A DNA stretch of 64,000 nucleotides. Origin: Bacillota bacterium (GTDB lineage: Bacteria > Bacillota > Limnochordia > Darwinibacteriales > JAAYFS01). The position numbers were made by a program, and so were the translations under genes. Positions within the stretch are counted from its first letter, which is position 1. Each line of letters starts with the position of its first letter. Positions 8,029 through 17,287 of this stretch are shown here, piece by piece. The notes under the pieces are model-generated. The model was not told the origin of the DNA. It searched no databases and saw only the letters and a list, made by a program, of their open reading frames with translations. Location of the stretch: contig JAAYFS010000052.1 of the NCBI GenBank assembly GCA_012728115.1, forward strand, positions 1 to 64,000, given 5' to 3'.

Positions 8029-9087
8029 CTAAACTTCTTTTAACAATAGTTCAGCTTCCTCAACTAAAGCCTCGATTAATTTATCTTCTGATACTTTTTT
8101 TACAACCTGACCTTTGCGAAACACGAGGCCTACCCCATTACCCCCTGCAATGCCTAGATCAGCATCCTTAGCTTCACCAGGTCCATTGACTGGACATCCC
8201 ATTACTGCTATTGTAATCGGAAGAGGAAAATCTTTCAACTTCTCTTCCACTTCGATAGCAATATGCTCTAATGGTATTTGGGTTCGACCGCATGTTGGAC
8301 AGGATACAAATACTGGCCCTCTTCTGCGCAAATCCAGAGCAGCTAAAAGCGCCCAGGCAACTTTTACCTCCTCCACTGGATCACCAGTTAGCGACACTCG
8401 CAACGTATCGCCGATCCCTTTGAGTAGTAAAGCTCCGATTCCTGCAGCAGATTTAATTGTACCGAACCATTTCGTACCAGCCTCAGTTATACCTAGATGA
8501 AGCGGATACTCCGTTCGTTCACTCATCATTTCATAAGCTAAAATAGTTTGTTGGACATCGGTAGCTTTGAGAGAAATGATGGTGTTAAAGAAGTTGAGCG
8601 ATTCTAAAATGTGGACATGCTCCAGTGCACTTTCCACCATGGCAGTCGGAGTCCGTCCATACTTTTCTTCCGCCCATTTAGCGAGTGATCCCGAATTAAC
8701 TCCAATTCTGATTGGTACACCACGTTGCTTTGCTTCTTCAACAACACGTTTGGTTTTTTCGCGGGAGCCAATGTTACCAGGGTTTATTCGTAATTTATCT
8801 ACGCCATTTTCTAAAGCCGCTAACGCTAATCTGTAATCGAAATGAATGTCCGCAACTAAAGGAATTGAGGTCTGAGCTTTAATGCGTTTTAGCGCCTCAG
8901 CTGCTTCCATATCCATAACTGCTACCCGAACAATCTCGCAACCAGCTTGTTCTAATCTTTTTACTTGCTCAATAGTAGCCTTTATGTCGCGAGTATCAGT
9001 GTTGGTCATGGACTGAACCGCAACTGGGTTGTTGTTCCCAATCTTTACTCCACCAACCAACACTTCTCTCGTTCTTTTTCTACGCAT
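8029..9087 (-). CDS. ispG: 4-hydroxy-3-methylbut-2-enyl diphosphate synthase (IspG/GcpE)
   Basis: IspG is the [4Fe-4S] enzyme that makes HMBPP in the MEP isoprenoid pathway. The start VLVGGVKIGNNNPVAVQSM and the TIM-barrel motifs typify the family. The cluster ligands are in SCPTCGRTQ and MGCPVNGPGE in the C-terminal part. The ATG at 9087 gives 352 residues and is preceded by AAAGGATG. A longer in-frame reading extends up to 9252, but that part overlaps rseP and has no family similarity. Dxr, two genes upstream, belongs to the same pathway, and UppS in the same run uses its product. Confidence 0.96.
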   Translation of the reverse strand: MRRKRTREVLVGGVKIGNNNPVAVQSMTNTDTRDIKATIEQVKRLEQAGCEIVRVAVMDMEAAEALKRIKAQTSIPLVADIHFDYRLALAALENGVDKLRINPGNIGSREKTKRVVEEAKQRGVPIRIGVNSGSLAKWAEEKYGRTPTAMVESALEHVHILESLNFFNTIISLKATDVQQTILAYEMMSERTEYPLHLGITEAGTKWFGTIKSAAGIGALLLKGIGDTLRVSLTGDPVEEVKVAWALLAALDLRRRGPVFVSCPTCGRTQIPLEHIAIEVEEKLKDFPLPITIAVMGCPVNGPGEAKDADLGIAGGNGVGLVFRKGQVVKKVSEDKLIEALVEEAELLLKEV

Positions 9088-9101
9088 ACAAAAAACATCC
9101 T

Positions 9102-10148
9102 TTATGAAAAAATTAAGCGCATTATATCTTGATAGGTTGCAAAAACAAATAGTAAGAGCAGAATAGCCAATCCAATGAACTGAGCGATACCACGGTACTC
9201 GGGTTTTAGTGGTTTGCCTCGTATTCCTTCGTACGCAAATAACACCAACCAACCACCATCTAGAACTGGTATTGGCAATAGATTTAACAAGCCAAGGTTT
9301 ACGTTCAGAATTGCCGCGAGGAAGAGCAAGTAACTAAAACCTAAATCTGCTGTTTTTCCAACGACTTGAACGATCCCTATTGGACCAGCTAATTCTGGTT
9401 CAATTTTCCCACGAACCATTTGTACTAACGAGACAACCAGTTCACGGGTAACCCTTCCAGTAGCGATCACTCCTTCATATAGCGACCTGCCTAGAGGAAC
9501 TCTTAACTTTTCATCGATCTGAACTCCGATCCGTCCGCTACCCATAGAACCGATTGGAACAACTTCTAAATCGATCATTTGATTATCACGTTTAACAGTC
9601 ATTTTCACTGGTTGCCCAGATGACTGTTCAATTATTTCAATAACTTCATCGGTTGAATCGATCTTCACGTTATTTAATTGAATAATTTGATCACCTGGTT
9701 GTACTCCAGCTATATCAGCTGGCGATTCTGGTTCTATCAAAGTTATTGTCGGTGGAATTACCACCAAGGCAAAGTAAATTGCAAAAATCAAAGCTGCGAG
9801 TAAGAAATTCATCAACGGTCCAGCAACTATAGTAGCCATTCTCACTAATAAAGGCTTGTTGTTGAAACTCCTCGGATCATCTTCGCTTACTTCATTGACT
9901 TGTCCTTCATCGGAGTTCTCACCAAGAACCACTTCCTCCATTCCCGCTAGCCGAACAAATCCTCCGAGCGGAATAATGCGAATCGAGTAAAGGGTTTCTT
10001 CGGTTTCTTTTTTAAACAAAGTTGGACCAAATCCTAACGAAAATTCTTCCACTCTCACTCCAGCTAATTTAGCGACAATAAAGTGTCCCAATTCATGAAA
10101 GAATACTATCGATCCAAAAATAACAATAAAAGCCACAAAAGTTGTCAA
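9102..10148 (-). CDS. rseP: RIP metalloprotease RseP (site-2 protease)
   Basis: This intramembrane zinc protease cleaves membrane-bound anti-sigma factors and signal peptide remnants. HELGH is at about residues 18-22 within the first membrane segment, and NLLPIPVLDGGW near the C-terminus supplies the third zinc ligand region. A PDZ domain lies between (about 135-205, LIEPESPADIAGVQPGDQI). About four membrane segments are visible and the 348-residue length is normal. The gene overlaps dxr by four bases, so translation is probably coupled. Confidence 0.96.
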   Translation of the reverse strand: MTTFVAFIVIFGSIVFFHELGHFIVAKLAGVRVEEFSLGFGPTLFKKETEETLYSIRIIPLGGFVRLAGMEEVVLGENSDEGQVNEVSEDDPRSFNNKPLLVRMATIVAGPLMNFLLAALIFAIYFALVVIPPTITLIEPESPADIAGVQPGDQIIQLNNVKIDSTDEVIEIIEQSSGQPVKMTVKRDNQMIDLEVVPIGSMGSGRIGVQIDEKLRVPLGRSLYEGVIATGRVTRELVVSLVQMVRGKIEPELAGPIGIVQVVGKTADLGFSYLLFLAAILNVNLGLLNLLPIPVLDGGWLVLFAYEGIRGKPLKPEYRGIAQFIGLAILLLLFVFATYQDIMRLIFS

Positions 10149-11287
10149 CTTCTTATCATCCTTCCTGTATCCACAAATTCTTGGGCCTTAACTCTTGTTT
10201 CCTGATCGATTGCTAAGATTTCCTCAAGGGAAGGAGAATCAAGTTTTTCGTGGTCTGCTAAACATTTTTCAACTATGCGAGGAATATCCATAAATCCAAT
10301 CTTACCACCCATAAATCCTGCAACAGCCACTTCATTTGCAGCGTTTAATACCGTTGGAGTAATGCCTCCGATTCTACCAGCTTGGTAAGCAAGATTTAGG
10401 CATGGAAACCTATCAAAATCTGGCGATTCAAAGGTTAAAGCGCCTAGTTGCTCCAACCTTAATTCTGGCACAATTGAGGTCCTAATATCAGGATAGGTTA
10501 AGGCATATTGAATAGGTAGACGCATATCAGTGGTCCCCAGTTGAGCGATCAGTGAACCATCTACGAAACGCACTAGCGAATGCACGATGCTTTGGGGATG
10601 AATGATCACTTCGATATCGTCATAATCCGTTCCAAAAAACCAATGGGCCTCAATAACCTCCAGTCCCTTATTCATTAGTGTGGCTGAATCTATCGTAATC
10701 TTACCCCCCATTTTCCAACTGGGATGATTAAGCGCTTGTTCAATAGTAACATCCTCTAAAGAACCTTTATAATTTCGGAATGGTCCTCCTGAGGCGGTAA
10801 GAATCAATTTGCTTACTTCTTCCTTATTTCTACCTTCAAGGCACTGCCACAATGCACTATGCTCGGAATCGATAGGCACAATCTGATCAGCGTACTCCAT
10901 TACCAAGTGTCCAGCAGAAACCAAGGTTTCTTTATTCGCTAAGGCGATCTTCTTTCCTGCCTTTAACGCTTCCAAGGTTGGACGCAAACCCGCTGAACCA
11001 ACTATACTTACAACCACGATATCAACTTCTTCATGACACGCTAATTCACATAAACCATCTACATCTGAAAGCACAGGAATATCAACTTCCTGTGCTAGAG
11101 CAAAAGCTGCTTCTTGATTTGCCAAAGCGGCAAACTTTGGGCGATGCTTCAAAATTTGTTCTTTTAACATCTCCTTATTACTACCTGCAGCCAAACCAAA
11201 AACGTTGAAGCCAGAGAGATCTTTTAAAACTTCCAAAGTTTGAGTTCCAATTGAACCAGTGGATCCAAGGATTACTATATTCTTCAT
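10145..11287 (-). CDS. dxr: 1-deoxy-D-xylulose 5-phosphate reductoisomerase
   Basis: Dxr converts DXP to MEP with NADPH, the committed step of the MEP pathway. The N-terminal Rossmann motif ILGSTGSIGTQTLEVL, the central LANKETLVSAG and VPIDSEHSALWQCL, and the substrate-binding LTASGGPF and HPSWKMGGKITIDSATLMNKGLE region (given here only as position markers, residues 165-210) are all intact. It has 380 residues, as expected. It overlaps both the AI-2E family gene upstream and rseP downstream by four bases, indicating one tightly packed operon. Confidence 0.97.
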   Translation of the reverse strand: MKNIVILGSTGSIGTQTLEVLKDLSGFNVFGLAAGSNKEMLKEQILKHRPKFAALANQEAAFALAQEVDIPVLSDVDGLCELACHEEVDIVVVSIVGSAGLRPTLEALKAGKKIALANKETLVSAGHLVMEYADQIVPIDSEHSALWQCLEGRNKEEVSKLILTASGGPFRNYKGSLEDVTIEQALNHPSWKMGGKITIDSATLMNKGLEVIEAHWFFGTDYDDIEVIIHPQSIVHSLVRFVDGSLIAQLGTTDMRLPIQYALTYPDIRTSIVPELRLEQLGALTFESPDFDRFPCLNLAYQAGRIGGITPTVLNAANEVAVAGFMGGKIGFMDIPRIVEKCLADHEKLDSPSLEEILAIDQETRVKAQEFVDTGRMIRS

Positions 11288-12288
11288 ATACTACTACTCC
11301 TCCATTCGTCCACCAACACGGTAAATATCGCTTTCGCACCAATCATTACTAGTGGACCAAAAAAGAATCCTGAAAAACCAAAAATCCTAATTCCTAAATA
11401 AATAGCAGCTACACTACTTAACGGATGTAACCCAATTTGCGAACCAACAATTTGCGGTTCCCATAACTGCCTAATTAATAACAAGCTTCCCCAAATAATA
11501 CCTAAAATGATTGCGATAAGAATGTTTTCACTTAGTAAATAATAGGCGATCAGTGGTACATACACTCCACTAGGACCTACGATCGGAAGTAAATCTAAAA
11601 GTCCTGCTCCAACGCCCAAAACCCACGCGTAAGGAACGTCTAAGATCAAGAAACTTCCAATTGACACAATCGCCGAGAAGCTCATCAAAATAATTTGAGC
11701 GCGCAAGTACCCGAATAAACCACGTAGAGTTTGATTTTTTAAGCGATAGATAATACAACCCCATTTTTGGGGTAGAGTAGAATAAAGGATCTTACCAAAT
11801 TTTCGTTTGTCACGGCTAATAAAGTAGGTTGAAAAAGCAGCTACGATCACCGCCAAGAAGCTATTGGGAATAGTAAAAACATAGTGCAATAATTCTGCTG
11901 AAAGCCATTCAACGCACTTAATTAATTGTTGATGGAGCGATTCTAAAAGACCTGGTAATGGATAAGGAAATTGTTGGAAACTACTTGGAACCTCTAACAT
12001 TCTTTGACAAAAATAGCTTAGTTGCTCAACTTCTTCCCATAAACTCAGGATGGCAATGATTAGAATAACCACTAATCCCCCAAAGACAAAGATTACACTC
12101 AATAATGCGATTAGAGAGCGCCTAAATCCCAATTTTTCCATTTGATCCACAAAGGGATCGATTACTGCTGCTAGAACAAAACCTACTAAAAATGGCGAAA
12201 TATAAGGAGCCAAAAATTTTAAGCCAATAGTTCCTAGACCGAAGAAACCCAGGATGGCCAAGATGTAATATTTCCCGATATTACCCAA
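11284..12288 (-). CDS. AI-2E transporter family (PF01594) membrane protein
   Basis: The 334-residue protein has about seven or eight hydrophobic membrane segments. The C-terminal half shows family features: GLLDLLPIVGPSGVYVP, the LRGLFGYLRAQIILM region, and GLHPLSSVAAIYLG followed by GFFFGPLVMI. Family members include AI-2 exporters and Na+/H+ antiporters, so the substrate is open. Its place between cdsA and dxr, with a four-base overlap to dxr, suggests co-expression with lipid and isoprenoid synthesis but does not prove a shared function. Confidence 0.85.
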   Translation of the reverse strand: MGNIGKYYILAILGFFGLGTIGLKFLAPYISPFLVGFVLAAVIDPFVDQMEKLGFRRSLIALLSVIFVFGGLVVILIIAILSLWEEVEQLSYFCQRMLEVPSSFQQFPYPLPGLLESLHQQLIKCVEWLSAELLHYVFTIPNSFLAVIVAAFSTYFISRDKRKFGKILYSTLPQKWGCIIYRLKNQTLRGLFGYLRAQIILMSFSAIVSIGSFLILDVPYAWVLGVGAGLLDLLPIVGPSGVYVPLIAYYLLSENILIAIILGIIWGSLLLIRQLWEPQIVGSQIGLHPLSSVAAIYLGIRIFGFSGFFFGPLVMIGAKAIFTVLVDEWRSSSI

Positions 12289-12320
12289 TAATCCTCCTCC
12301 AGTCTGGGAGGGGGTTAGGT

Positions 12321-13094
12321 CTATTTAAGAAAAGTTAACGCAAAATAGAGAACAGGTAGAACGAAAACTAAGGAATCAAAACGATCTAAAATACCCCCAT
12401 GACCCGGTAATATGGAACCCGAGTCCTTAACTGTACGAGCTCTCTTCATTCCCGATTCTACCAGATCACCGATCTGACCAAAAATCGATAGAACTATGGA
12501 AAGTAAGGTAACAAAGACTACCGATTCCCCTGCAATTAAAGCAAAGATAATTCCACCGAGAGTCGCAACTCCTAAGCCTCCAATTGCTCCTTCAATTGAT
12601 TTTTTGGGGCTGATTGTTGGTGCTAATTTGTGTTTCCCATATTTCAAGCCGATGAAGTAGGCACCAGTGTCGGTTAGCCAAGTTACCAAAAATGCGTAAA
12701 ATAGCCACCAGAAACCAAATTGTTCTCTTATTAGCCAGAGGAAACTAAATAGCCCCGCAGTATAAAAAACCCCTAACAGATTATAAGCAACGACAAACGG
12801 GTCACGAGAAGTAAACGTGACCCTAATTAAAAAGTACATTAATTGGAAGCCTAGCCAGATAAGAACTACTGAGCCACCCATATTACTGTATGACAAAAAG
12901 AGAAGCGATAGTCCTGCCAGAAGCAAATAATCCCAATAAATTTTCTGCTTGAAAAAGTTGGCAAACTCCCACATCCCGAACAAAACCAATAAAAAGATGA
13001 GAGCTTTAAGATATACTCCACCTAAGTAAGTTAGAATCAATAGCAAGGGTATTCCTACAACTGCTGTTAATAATCGTGCTATAAAACCAGTCAT
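12321..13094 (-). CDS. cdsA: Phosphatidate cytidylyltransferase
   Basis: CdsA makes CDP-diacylglycerol from phosphatidate and CTP in the membrane. The C-terminal CDS signature is complete: TDTGAYFIGLKYGKHKLAPTISPKKS (positions about 141-166), the GQIGDLVESGMKR block, and KDSGSILPGHGGILDRFDS (about 221-239). About seven membrane segments are visible. It lies 17 bases after uppS, the standard order. Confidence 0.96.
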   Translation of the reverse strand: MTGFIARLLTAVVGIPLLLILTYLGGVYLKALIFLLVLFGMWEFANFFKQKIYWDYLLLAGLSLLFLSYSNMGGSVVLIWLGFQLMYFLIRVTFTSRDPFVVAYNLLGVFYTAGLFSFLWLIREQFGFWWLFYAFLVTWLTDTGAYFIGLKYGKHKLAPTISPKKSIEGAIGGLGVATLGGIIFALIAGESVVFVTLLSIVLSIFGQIGDLVESGMKRARTVKDSGSILPGHGGILDRFDSLVFVLPVLYFALTFLK

Positions 13095-13111
13095 CTACAC
13101 TCGCTCCTCTA

Positions 13112-13861
13112 CTACTCCACTACTCTTCCAAAACGTCGTTGTCGCCTACTGAAACTTAGTAGGGCTATTTCAAAATCCTCATCCGAAAAATCTGGCCAGA
13201 GGGTGTCTGTAATATGCCATTCCGCATAGGCAGCTTGCCACAACAAGAAATTACTTAGTCGGTACTCGCCGCCCGTCCGAATTATCAAATCTGGATCAAC
13301 ATACTTGCCAGTATACATGTATCTGCTAAGCAATTCTTCGGTTATTTCTTCTGGGTTAATTTTCCCTGTAAGTACCTCATCTACTATTCTTCTAGTTGCA
13401 TTAGTTATTTCATTACGCCCTCCATAATTAAAGGCGATGTTTAGGATCAAGCGATTATTATTCTTAGTCAGTTCTTCAGCATTCAACCAGATATTGGTAA
13501 TATCTTTCGAAAGACCATTGCGGTCGCCGATCCACACAACTCTTACTCCCTGACTGGATAATTCTTCGATATGCTTCTCGAAAGTTCGCTTCATTAATCC
13601 CATTAGGTAATTAACTTCTCCTTTAGGGCGATACCAATTCTCGGTACTAAAGGCAAAAACCGTTAGAATAGAAATCCCTTTTTTAACGCAAAATTTTACC
13701 GCGCTTATTAAAGCCTTGACGCCTTCAGAGTGACCCATGTACCGCGGTAAACCTCTTTTTTGAGCCCATCTTCCATTGCCGTCCATCGTGATAGCAACAT
13801 GCTGCGGAACTTTATCCTGCTGTAATGCTTGTTCTTGATGTTCATCTATTGCCTTTAGCAT
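13112..13861 (-). CDS. uppS: Undecaprenyl diphosphate synthase (isoprenyl transferase)
   Basis: UppS builds the C55 lipid carrier used for cell wall synthesis. The catalytic motif AITMDGNGRWAQKRGLPR is at about residues 23-40. HSEGVKAL, FAFSTENWYRP and the C-terminal DPDLIIRTGGEYRLSNFLLW segment follow (given as markers near 183-202). It has 249 residues. The gene links the MEP pathway genes dxr and ispG in this operon to cell wall lipid synthesis. Confidence 0.97.
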   Translation of the reverse strand: MLKAIDEHQEQALQQDKVPQHVAITMDGNGRWAQKRGLPRYMGHSEGVKALISAVKFCVKKGISILTVFAFSTENWYRPKGEVNYLMGLMKRTFEKHIEELSSQGVRVVWIGDRNGLSKDITNIWLNAEELTKNNNRLILNIAFNYGGRNEITNATRRIVDEVLTGKINPEEITEELLSRYMYTGKYVDPDLIIRTGGEYRLSNFLLWQAAYAEWHITDTLWPDFSDEDFEIALLSFSRRQRRFGRVVE

Positions 13862-13885
13862 CGTATCTCGCTCCCAATTTCGTTG

Positions 13886-14125
13886 TTACAATATGTCCCA
13901 ATTTAAGGCAGTATAAACCACTTCAACCAATTGCTCTTTTTTCCTTACAGCGATAACTCGCAGATCCTCGTCTTCTTCATCAATTTCATCCACAACGCTG
14001 CTATTTCGATGAGCTTTTGGAGAAGTAGTAGGGATTAATTTATATTCAGCGCCTTCCTCTTTGAGATACTCTTCGGCTTCTGCCAAAGGAAATCCAATCA
14101 GCAAACTCCAATCAATATTTTGCAT
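13886..14125 (-). CDS. Conserved-position small hypothetical protein (79 aa) between frr and uppS
   Basis: I do not recognise a named family. The protein is acidic, with no signal peptide or membrane segment. An N-terminal WSLLIGFPLAEAEEYLKEEG helix precedes a strand (YKLIPTT), an acidic loop and a strand pair near the C-terminus (DLRVIAVRKKEQLVEVVYTA). The pattern of a Gly-x-x-x-x-E-A helix followed by strands faintly recalls potato-inhibitor I78-type folds, but this is weak. Its ATG overlaps the frr stop by one base (TAATG), so it is translationally coupled to frr and likely real. Confidence 0.75.
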   Translation of the reverse strand: MQNIDWSLLIGFPLAEAEEYLKEEGAEYKLIPTTSPKAHRNSSVVDEIDEEDEDLRVIAVRKKEQLVEVVYTALNWDIL

Positions 14126-14682
14126 TAAACTTCCATGATCTCCTTCTCTTTTGCTTCCCCTAATTTATCGATTTCAGCTATGTACTTATCGGTTAGTTTT
14201 TGTACTTCATCCTGTAAACGTCTACTATCGTCTTCAGAAATCTCGCCTGCTTTTTCATTCTTCTTAATCTGTTCGTTCAAATCTCTTCTGATATTGCGTA
14301 CCCCAACACGATATTCCTCGATTTCTTTTTTGACTATCTTAACTAGTTGCTTTCTTCTTTCTTCAGTTAGTGCTGGAATTGCAATCCTAATCACAGTTCC
14401 ATCATTATTAGGAACCAAATCAAGATCCGAAGTAAGAATAGCCTTTTCGATAGCTTTAATCGTTGACTTATCCCAAGGTTGGATCACGAGCAAACGAGCT
14501 TCAGGTACAGAGATATTCGCCACCTGATTCAGCGGAGTTTCTGTTCCATAATAATCTACAGTAATTCTATCCAGTAATGCTGGATTTGCCCTACCTGTCT
14601 TAATACCTGATAAGGCTTTTTTTGCGGAGTTGACCACTGCAATCATTTTATTTTCGCCATCTTTTAAAATATCCTTAAGCAT
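14125..14682 (-). CDS. frr: Ribosome recycling factor
   Basis: RRF, with EF-G, splits post-termination ribosomes. The 185-residue protein shows the two-domain pattern. Helix I has [20 protein letters not shown], the beta-rich domain has [26 protein letters not shown] (position markers near 58-84), and the C-terminal helix contains [13 protein letters not shown] and [15 protein letters not shown]. The gene overlaps pyrH by eight bases. Confidence 0.98.
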   Translation of the reverse strand: MLKDILKDGENKMIAVVNSAKKALSGIKTGRANPALLDRITVDYYGTETPLNQVANISVPEARLLVIQPWDKSTIKAIEKAILTSDLDLVPNNDGTVIRIAIPALTEERRKQLVKIVKKEIEEYRVGVRNIRRDLNEQIKKNEKAGEISEDDSRRLQDEVQKLTDKYIAEIDKLGEAKEKEIMEV

Positions 14683-15406
14683 CTTCTTCTCCCCCTACAT
14701 ATGTTCCTATTTTTTCGCCACAAATGGCACGCACAATATTTTGTCTTTCATCAAAATTAAATACGATAATAGGAATTTTGTTATCCATACATAAAGAAGC
14801 AGCCGTTGAATCCATTACACCGAGATTATGCTTGATTACATCAAGGAACGAAAGTTTATCATAACGAACTGCATTTTTATTTACTTTGGGATCAGAATCA
14901 TATACCCCGTCCACTCCTCTTTTAGCCATTAGAATAACATCTGCTTCAATTTCCGCTGCCCGCAACGCAGCAGTTGTATCTGTTGAGAAGTATGGATTTC
15001 CTGTTCCAGAGGCAAAGATCACGACACGATCTTTCTCTAAATGGCGAATTGCCCTGCGTCTAATATATGGTTCGGCAACCTGCCTCATTTCAATGGCGGT
15101 TTGGACTCGGGTTGCGACATCTATTTTTTCTAGAGCGTCTTGGAGAGCTAGTGCATTTAGGACCGTAGCTAACATTCCCATATAATCAGCGGTGGAACGA
15201 TCCATGCCTTTGGCACTACCAACAGCGCCTCGCCAAAAATTGCCACCTCCAACCACAACTGCAACATTTACTCCTATCTTCACTACTTCAGCTATATCCT
15301 CAGCGATACTTTGCACCACGGTAGGATCAATTCCAAAACCTTGTTCCCCGCCTAGAGCTTCACCGCTGATTTTTAATACGACCCTTTTATACTTAGGAGT
15401 ACACAT
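14675..15406 (-). CDS. pyrH: Uridylate kinase
   Basis: PyrH phosphorylates UMP to UDP in pyrimidine synthesis. [12 protein letters not shown] at the N-terminus, [11 protein letters not shown] near residue 57, and the C-terminal [20 protein letters not shown] block are typical. I chose the ATG at 15406, preceded by GGGAGAGG, over the GTG two codons upstream. The gene follows the tsf terminator and so needs its own promoter, for which a TATAAT at 15473-15468 is a candidate. Confidence 0.97.
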   Translation of the reverse strand: MCTPKYKRVVLKISGEALGGEQGFGIDPTVVQSIAEDIAEVVKIGVNVAVVVGGGNFWRGAVGSAKGMDRSTADYMGMLATVLNALALQDALEKIDVATRVQTAIEMRQVAEPYIRRRAIRHLEKDRVVIFASGTGNPYFSTDTTAALRAAEIEADVILMAKRGVDGVYDSDPKVNKNAVRYDKLSFLDVIKHNLGVMDSTAASLCMDNKIPIIVFNFDERQNIVRAICGEKIGTYVGGEEDA

Positions 15407-15467
15407 AGACACCTCTCCCTGAAGAATTCTTCGTTTTTGCTTGGTTTCCTTTTACAGAATTGTATAT

Positions 15468-15473
15468 ATTATA
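15468..15473 (-). promoter_or_regulatory. Candidate -10 element for pyrH-frr operon
   Basis: An exact TATAAT on the minus strand lies in the tsf-pyrH gap, about 60 bases before the pyrH ATG and just after the tsf terminator. The sequence 17 bases upstream (TTTCGT) is a poor -35, so only the -10 and the location support the call. Confidence 0.4.
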
Positions 15474-15492
15474 TGTATTCCGACGGTATTAC

Positions 15493-15522
15493 GAAAAAAG
15501 AGGCCACCAAGGGTGCCTCTTA
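15493..15522 (-). terminator. Rho-independent terminator of tsf
   Basis: A GC-containing stem (15498-15504 with 15515-15521, plus an inner three-pair stem after one bulged base) is followed on the minus strand by TTTTTT. The stem begins inside the tsf stop codon. It separates tsf from pyrH. Confidence 0.85.
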
Positions 15523-16173
15523 TTGTCTTACCTGAGCCATAACCTCGGCAGCAAAATCATCTTGGCGCTTTTCAATTCCTTCGCCACGTTCGAAACGAGC
15601 GAAACGCCTGATCGCAATGTTTTCTCCGATTTTCGCGATCTTCGCTGTCAAAAGGTCCTGAATTGTCACATCTGGATCTTTAATAAACGATTGCTCCAGT
15701 AGACAATTTTCATTATAGAATTTATCTATTCTTCCTTCGACGATTTTATCAACGATATGTTCTGGTTTTCCTTCGTTAAGTGCATGAGCTCTTAAGATCT
15801 CTTTTTCCTTCGCAATTACCTCTGCTGGAACATCTTCTCGAGAAACATATTTTGGATTTTCTGCTGCGATGTGCATTGCGATGTCTCTCACGAACTCTTG
15901 AAACTCTTCGGTTTTTGCAACAAAGTCTGTTTCGCAATTAACCTCAACCAAAACACCGATTCTTCCACCCATATGGATATAGGCATCGACTAGACCGTCA
16001 GCAGCAATTCTTCCAGCCTTCTTTGCTGCAGCTGCGAGTCCTTTTTCTCTCAAATAATCGACGGCTTTATCGATATCACCTTGGGTTTCGGTCAATGCTT
16101 TTTTACAGTCCATCATTCCTGCGCCAGTTTTTTCTCTTAATTCCTTAACCATAGCTGCAGTAATGTTTGCCAT
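15520..16173 (-). CDS. tsf: Elongation factor Ts
   Basis: EF-Ts recycles EF-Tu by nucleotide exchange. The N-terminal UBA-like domain reads [24 protein letters not shown], and the core has the EF-Tu-contacting TDFVAK motif near residue 80. At 217 residues this is the short form without the second half of the core, as in several Bacillota. I chose the ATG at 16173, spaced six bases from GGAGGG. It is separated from rpsB by a terminator-like hairpin. Confidence 0.98.
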   Translation of the reverse strand: MANITAAMVKELREKTGAGMMDCKKALTETQGDIDKAVDYLREKGLAAAAKKAGRIAADGLVDAYIHMGGRIGVLVEVNCETDFVAKTEEFQEFVRDIAMHIAAENPKYVSREDVPAEVIAKEKEILRAHALNEGKPEHIVDKIVEGRIDKFYNENCLLEQSFIKDPDVTIQDLLTAKIAKIGENIAIRRFARFERGEGIEKRQDDFAAEVMAQVRQ

Positions 16174-16282
16174 CAATATCCCTCCTTTAGATAATTATTC
16201 CTCTGCACCGCAGGGAAATCAATATTAGGATTCCAATAAACAAAAATTCGAAAAGATCCTGTTTCTGGAATCATGTATTCCT

Positions 16283-16326
16283 AAAAAAAGAGAGGCGAGA
16301 GTGCGAAAGTCTCCCAAGCCTCTCTT
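16283..16326 (-). terminator. Rho-independent terminator after rpsB
   Basis: A perfect 9-bp stem (16288-16296 with 16318-16326) closes a 21-base loop that can pair further internally. TTTTTTT follows on the minus strand. It lies 47 bases after the rpsB stop and about 110 bases before tsf. I found no convincing promoter for tsf in 16177-16282, so partial readthrough is likely. Confidence 0.8.
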
Positions 16327-16372
16327 GTTCTTTGCACTAGCTTCTAGCGAATTAGTTCTCGTAATCTTCAGC

Positions 16373-17146
16373 TTAAATATCTTCAACTGCTTCTACAGTT
16401 TCTTCAGAATCTAAACTGATTTCCTCTTCATCGCTAGCAACTGGTCGGTCGCTATCTCCGGCTTTCCCTTCGCGACCCTCGATAACTGCATCTGCCATAC
16501 AAGCTGTTAGGAGACGAACTGCACGAATTGCGTCATCGTTTCCTGGGATAACATAGTCAACCTCATCTGGATCGCAGTTAGTATCAACTATCCCTACGAT
16601 TGGAATCCCAAGCTTTCTAGCTTCAGCTACCGCGATTCGCTCTTTGCGAGGGTCAACCACGAAGATCGCACCTGGCAATCCTCTCATCTCGCGAATACCA
16701 CCGAGAAAGCGATTGAGCTTCTCCATCTCTTTACGTAGTTGAAGAACCTCTTTCTTAGGTAGCAATTCGAAAGAGCCATCCTCTTCCATTCTTTCAAGCT
16801 GCTTGAGACGTTCTATTCTTCCGCTAATGGTTTTATAGTTGGTCAACATACCACCGAGCCAACGTTGGTTAACGTAGAACATGCCACAACGTTTTGCTTC
16901 TTCTTCGATGCTCTCTTGAGCTTGCTTCTTAGTGCCAACAAAAAGAATAGATTTACCTTCTGCAGCAACATCTTTTAGAAAATTATAGGCTTCTTCAACT
17001 TTCCGAACGGTTTTTTGCAAATCTATAATGTAGATTCCGTTCCGTTCAGTAAAGATGTATTCAGCCATTTTAGGGTTCCAACGGCGAGACTGATGACCGA
17101 AATGAACACCTGCTTCCAAAAGCTGTTTCATTGAAATAACGGCCAT
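16373..17146 (-). CDS. rpsB: 30S ribosomal protein S2
   Basis: The sequence is a full-length bacterial S2 of 257 residues. Signatures include [19 protein letters not shown] at the N-terminus, the FVGTKKQA segment, and [14 protein letters not shown]-like [13 protein letters not shown] in the middle. The C-terminus is acidic. S2 joins late in 30S assembly. SD-like GGAGG lies upstream. An own promoter sits just after the flagellar operon. Confidence 0.98.
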   Translation of the reverse strand: MAVISMKQLLEAGVHFGHQSRRWNPKMAEYIFTERNGIYIIDLQKTVRKVEEAYNFLKDVAAEGKSILFVGTKKQAQESIEEEAKRCGMFYVNQRWLGGMLTNYKTISGRIERLKQLERMEEDGSFELLPKKEVLQLRKEMEKLNRFLGGIREMRGLPGAIFVVDPRKERIAVAEARKLGIPIVGIVDTNCDPDEVDYVIPGNDDAIRAVRLLTACMADAVIEGREGKAGDSDRPVASDEEEISLDSEETVEAVEDI

Positions 17147-17258
17147 TCATCCCACCTCCTCTCTCTTTGTTTTTCCTCCGTAGCCTTCATCTAACACCGG
17201 GACCCACTCAGGGCACGTCCGCCATTATCTGGATACGTGTGTATTTACACCATTACAC

Positions 17259-17287
17259 AGTATAGCATAATCCAGTCTGCAATTCAA
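17259..17287 (-). promoter_or_regulatory. Sigma-A promoter and leader of rpsB
   Basis: TTGAAT (17287-17282) and TATACT (17264-17259) are separated by 17 bases, and the -10 is extended (TGCTATACT). The -35 overlaps the stop codon of the preceding small gene. The leader of roughly 100 bases (17147-17252) can fold, with GGAC and GTCC arms around 17199-17220, and may hold an S2 autoregulatory structure. That last point is inferred from known rpsB leaders. Confidence 0.7.

Noticed and set aside
9088-9252. Long N-terminal extension of ispG, giving 407 residues
   Set aside because: It lies inside rseP, has no family similarity, and a good ribosome binding site (AAAGGATG) precedes the ATG at 9087.
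16177-16282. Sigma-A promoter for tsf
   Set aside because: AT-rich stretches such as TAATAT occur, but no -35/-10 pair has acceptable spacing.
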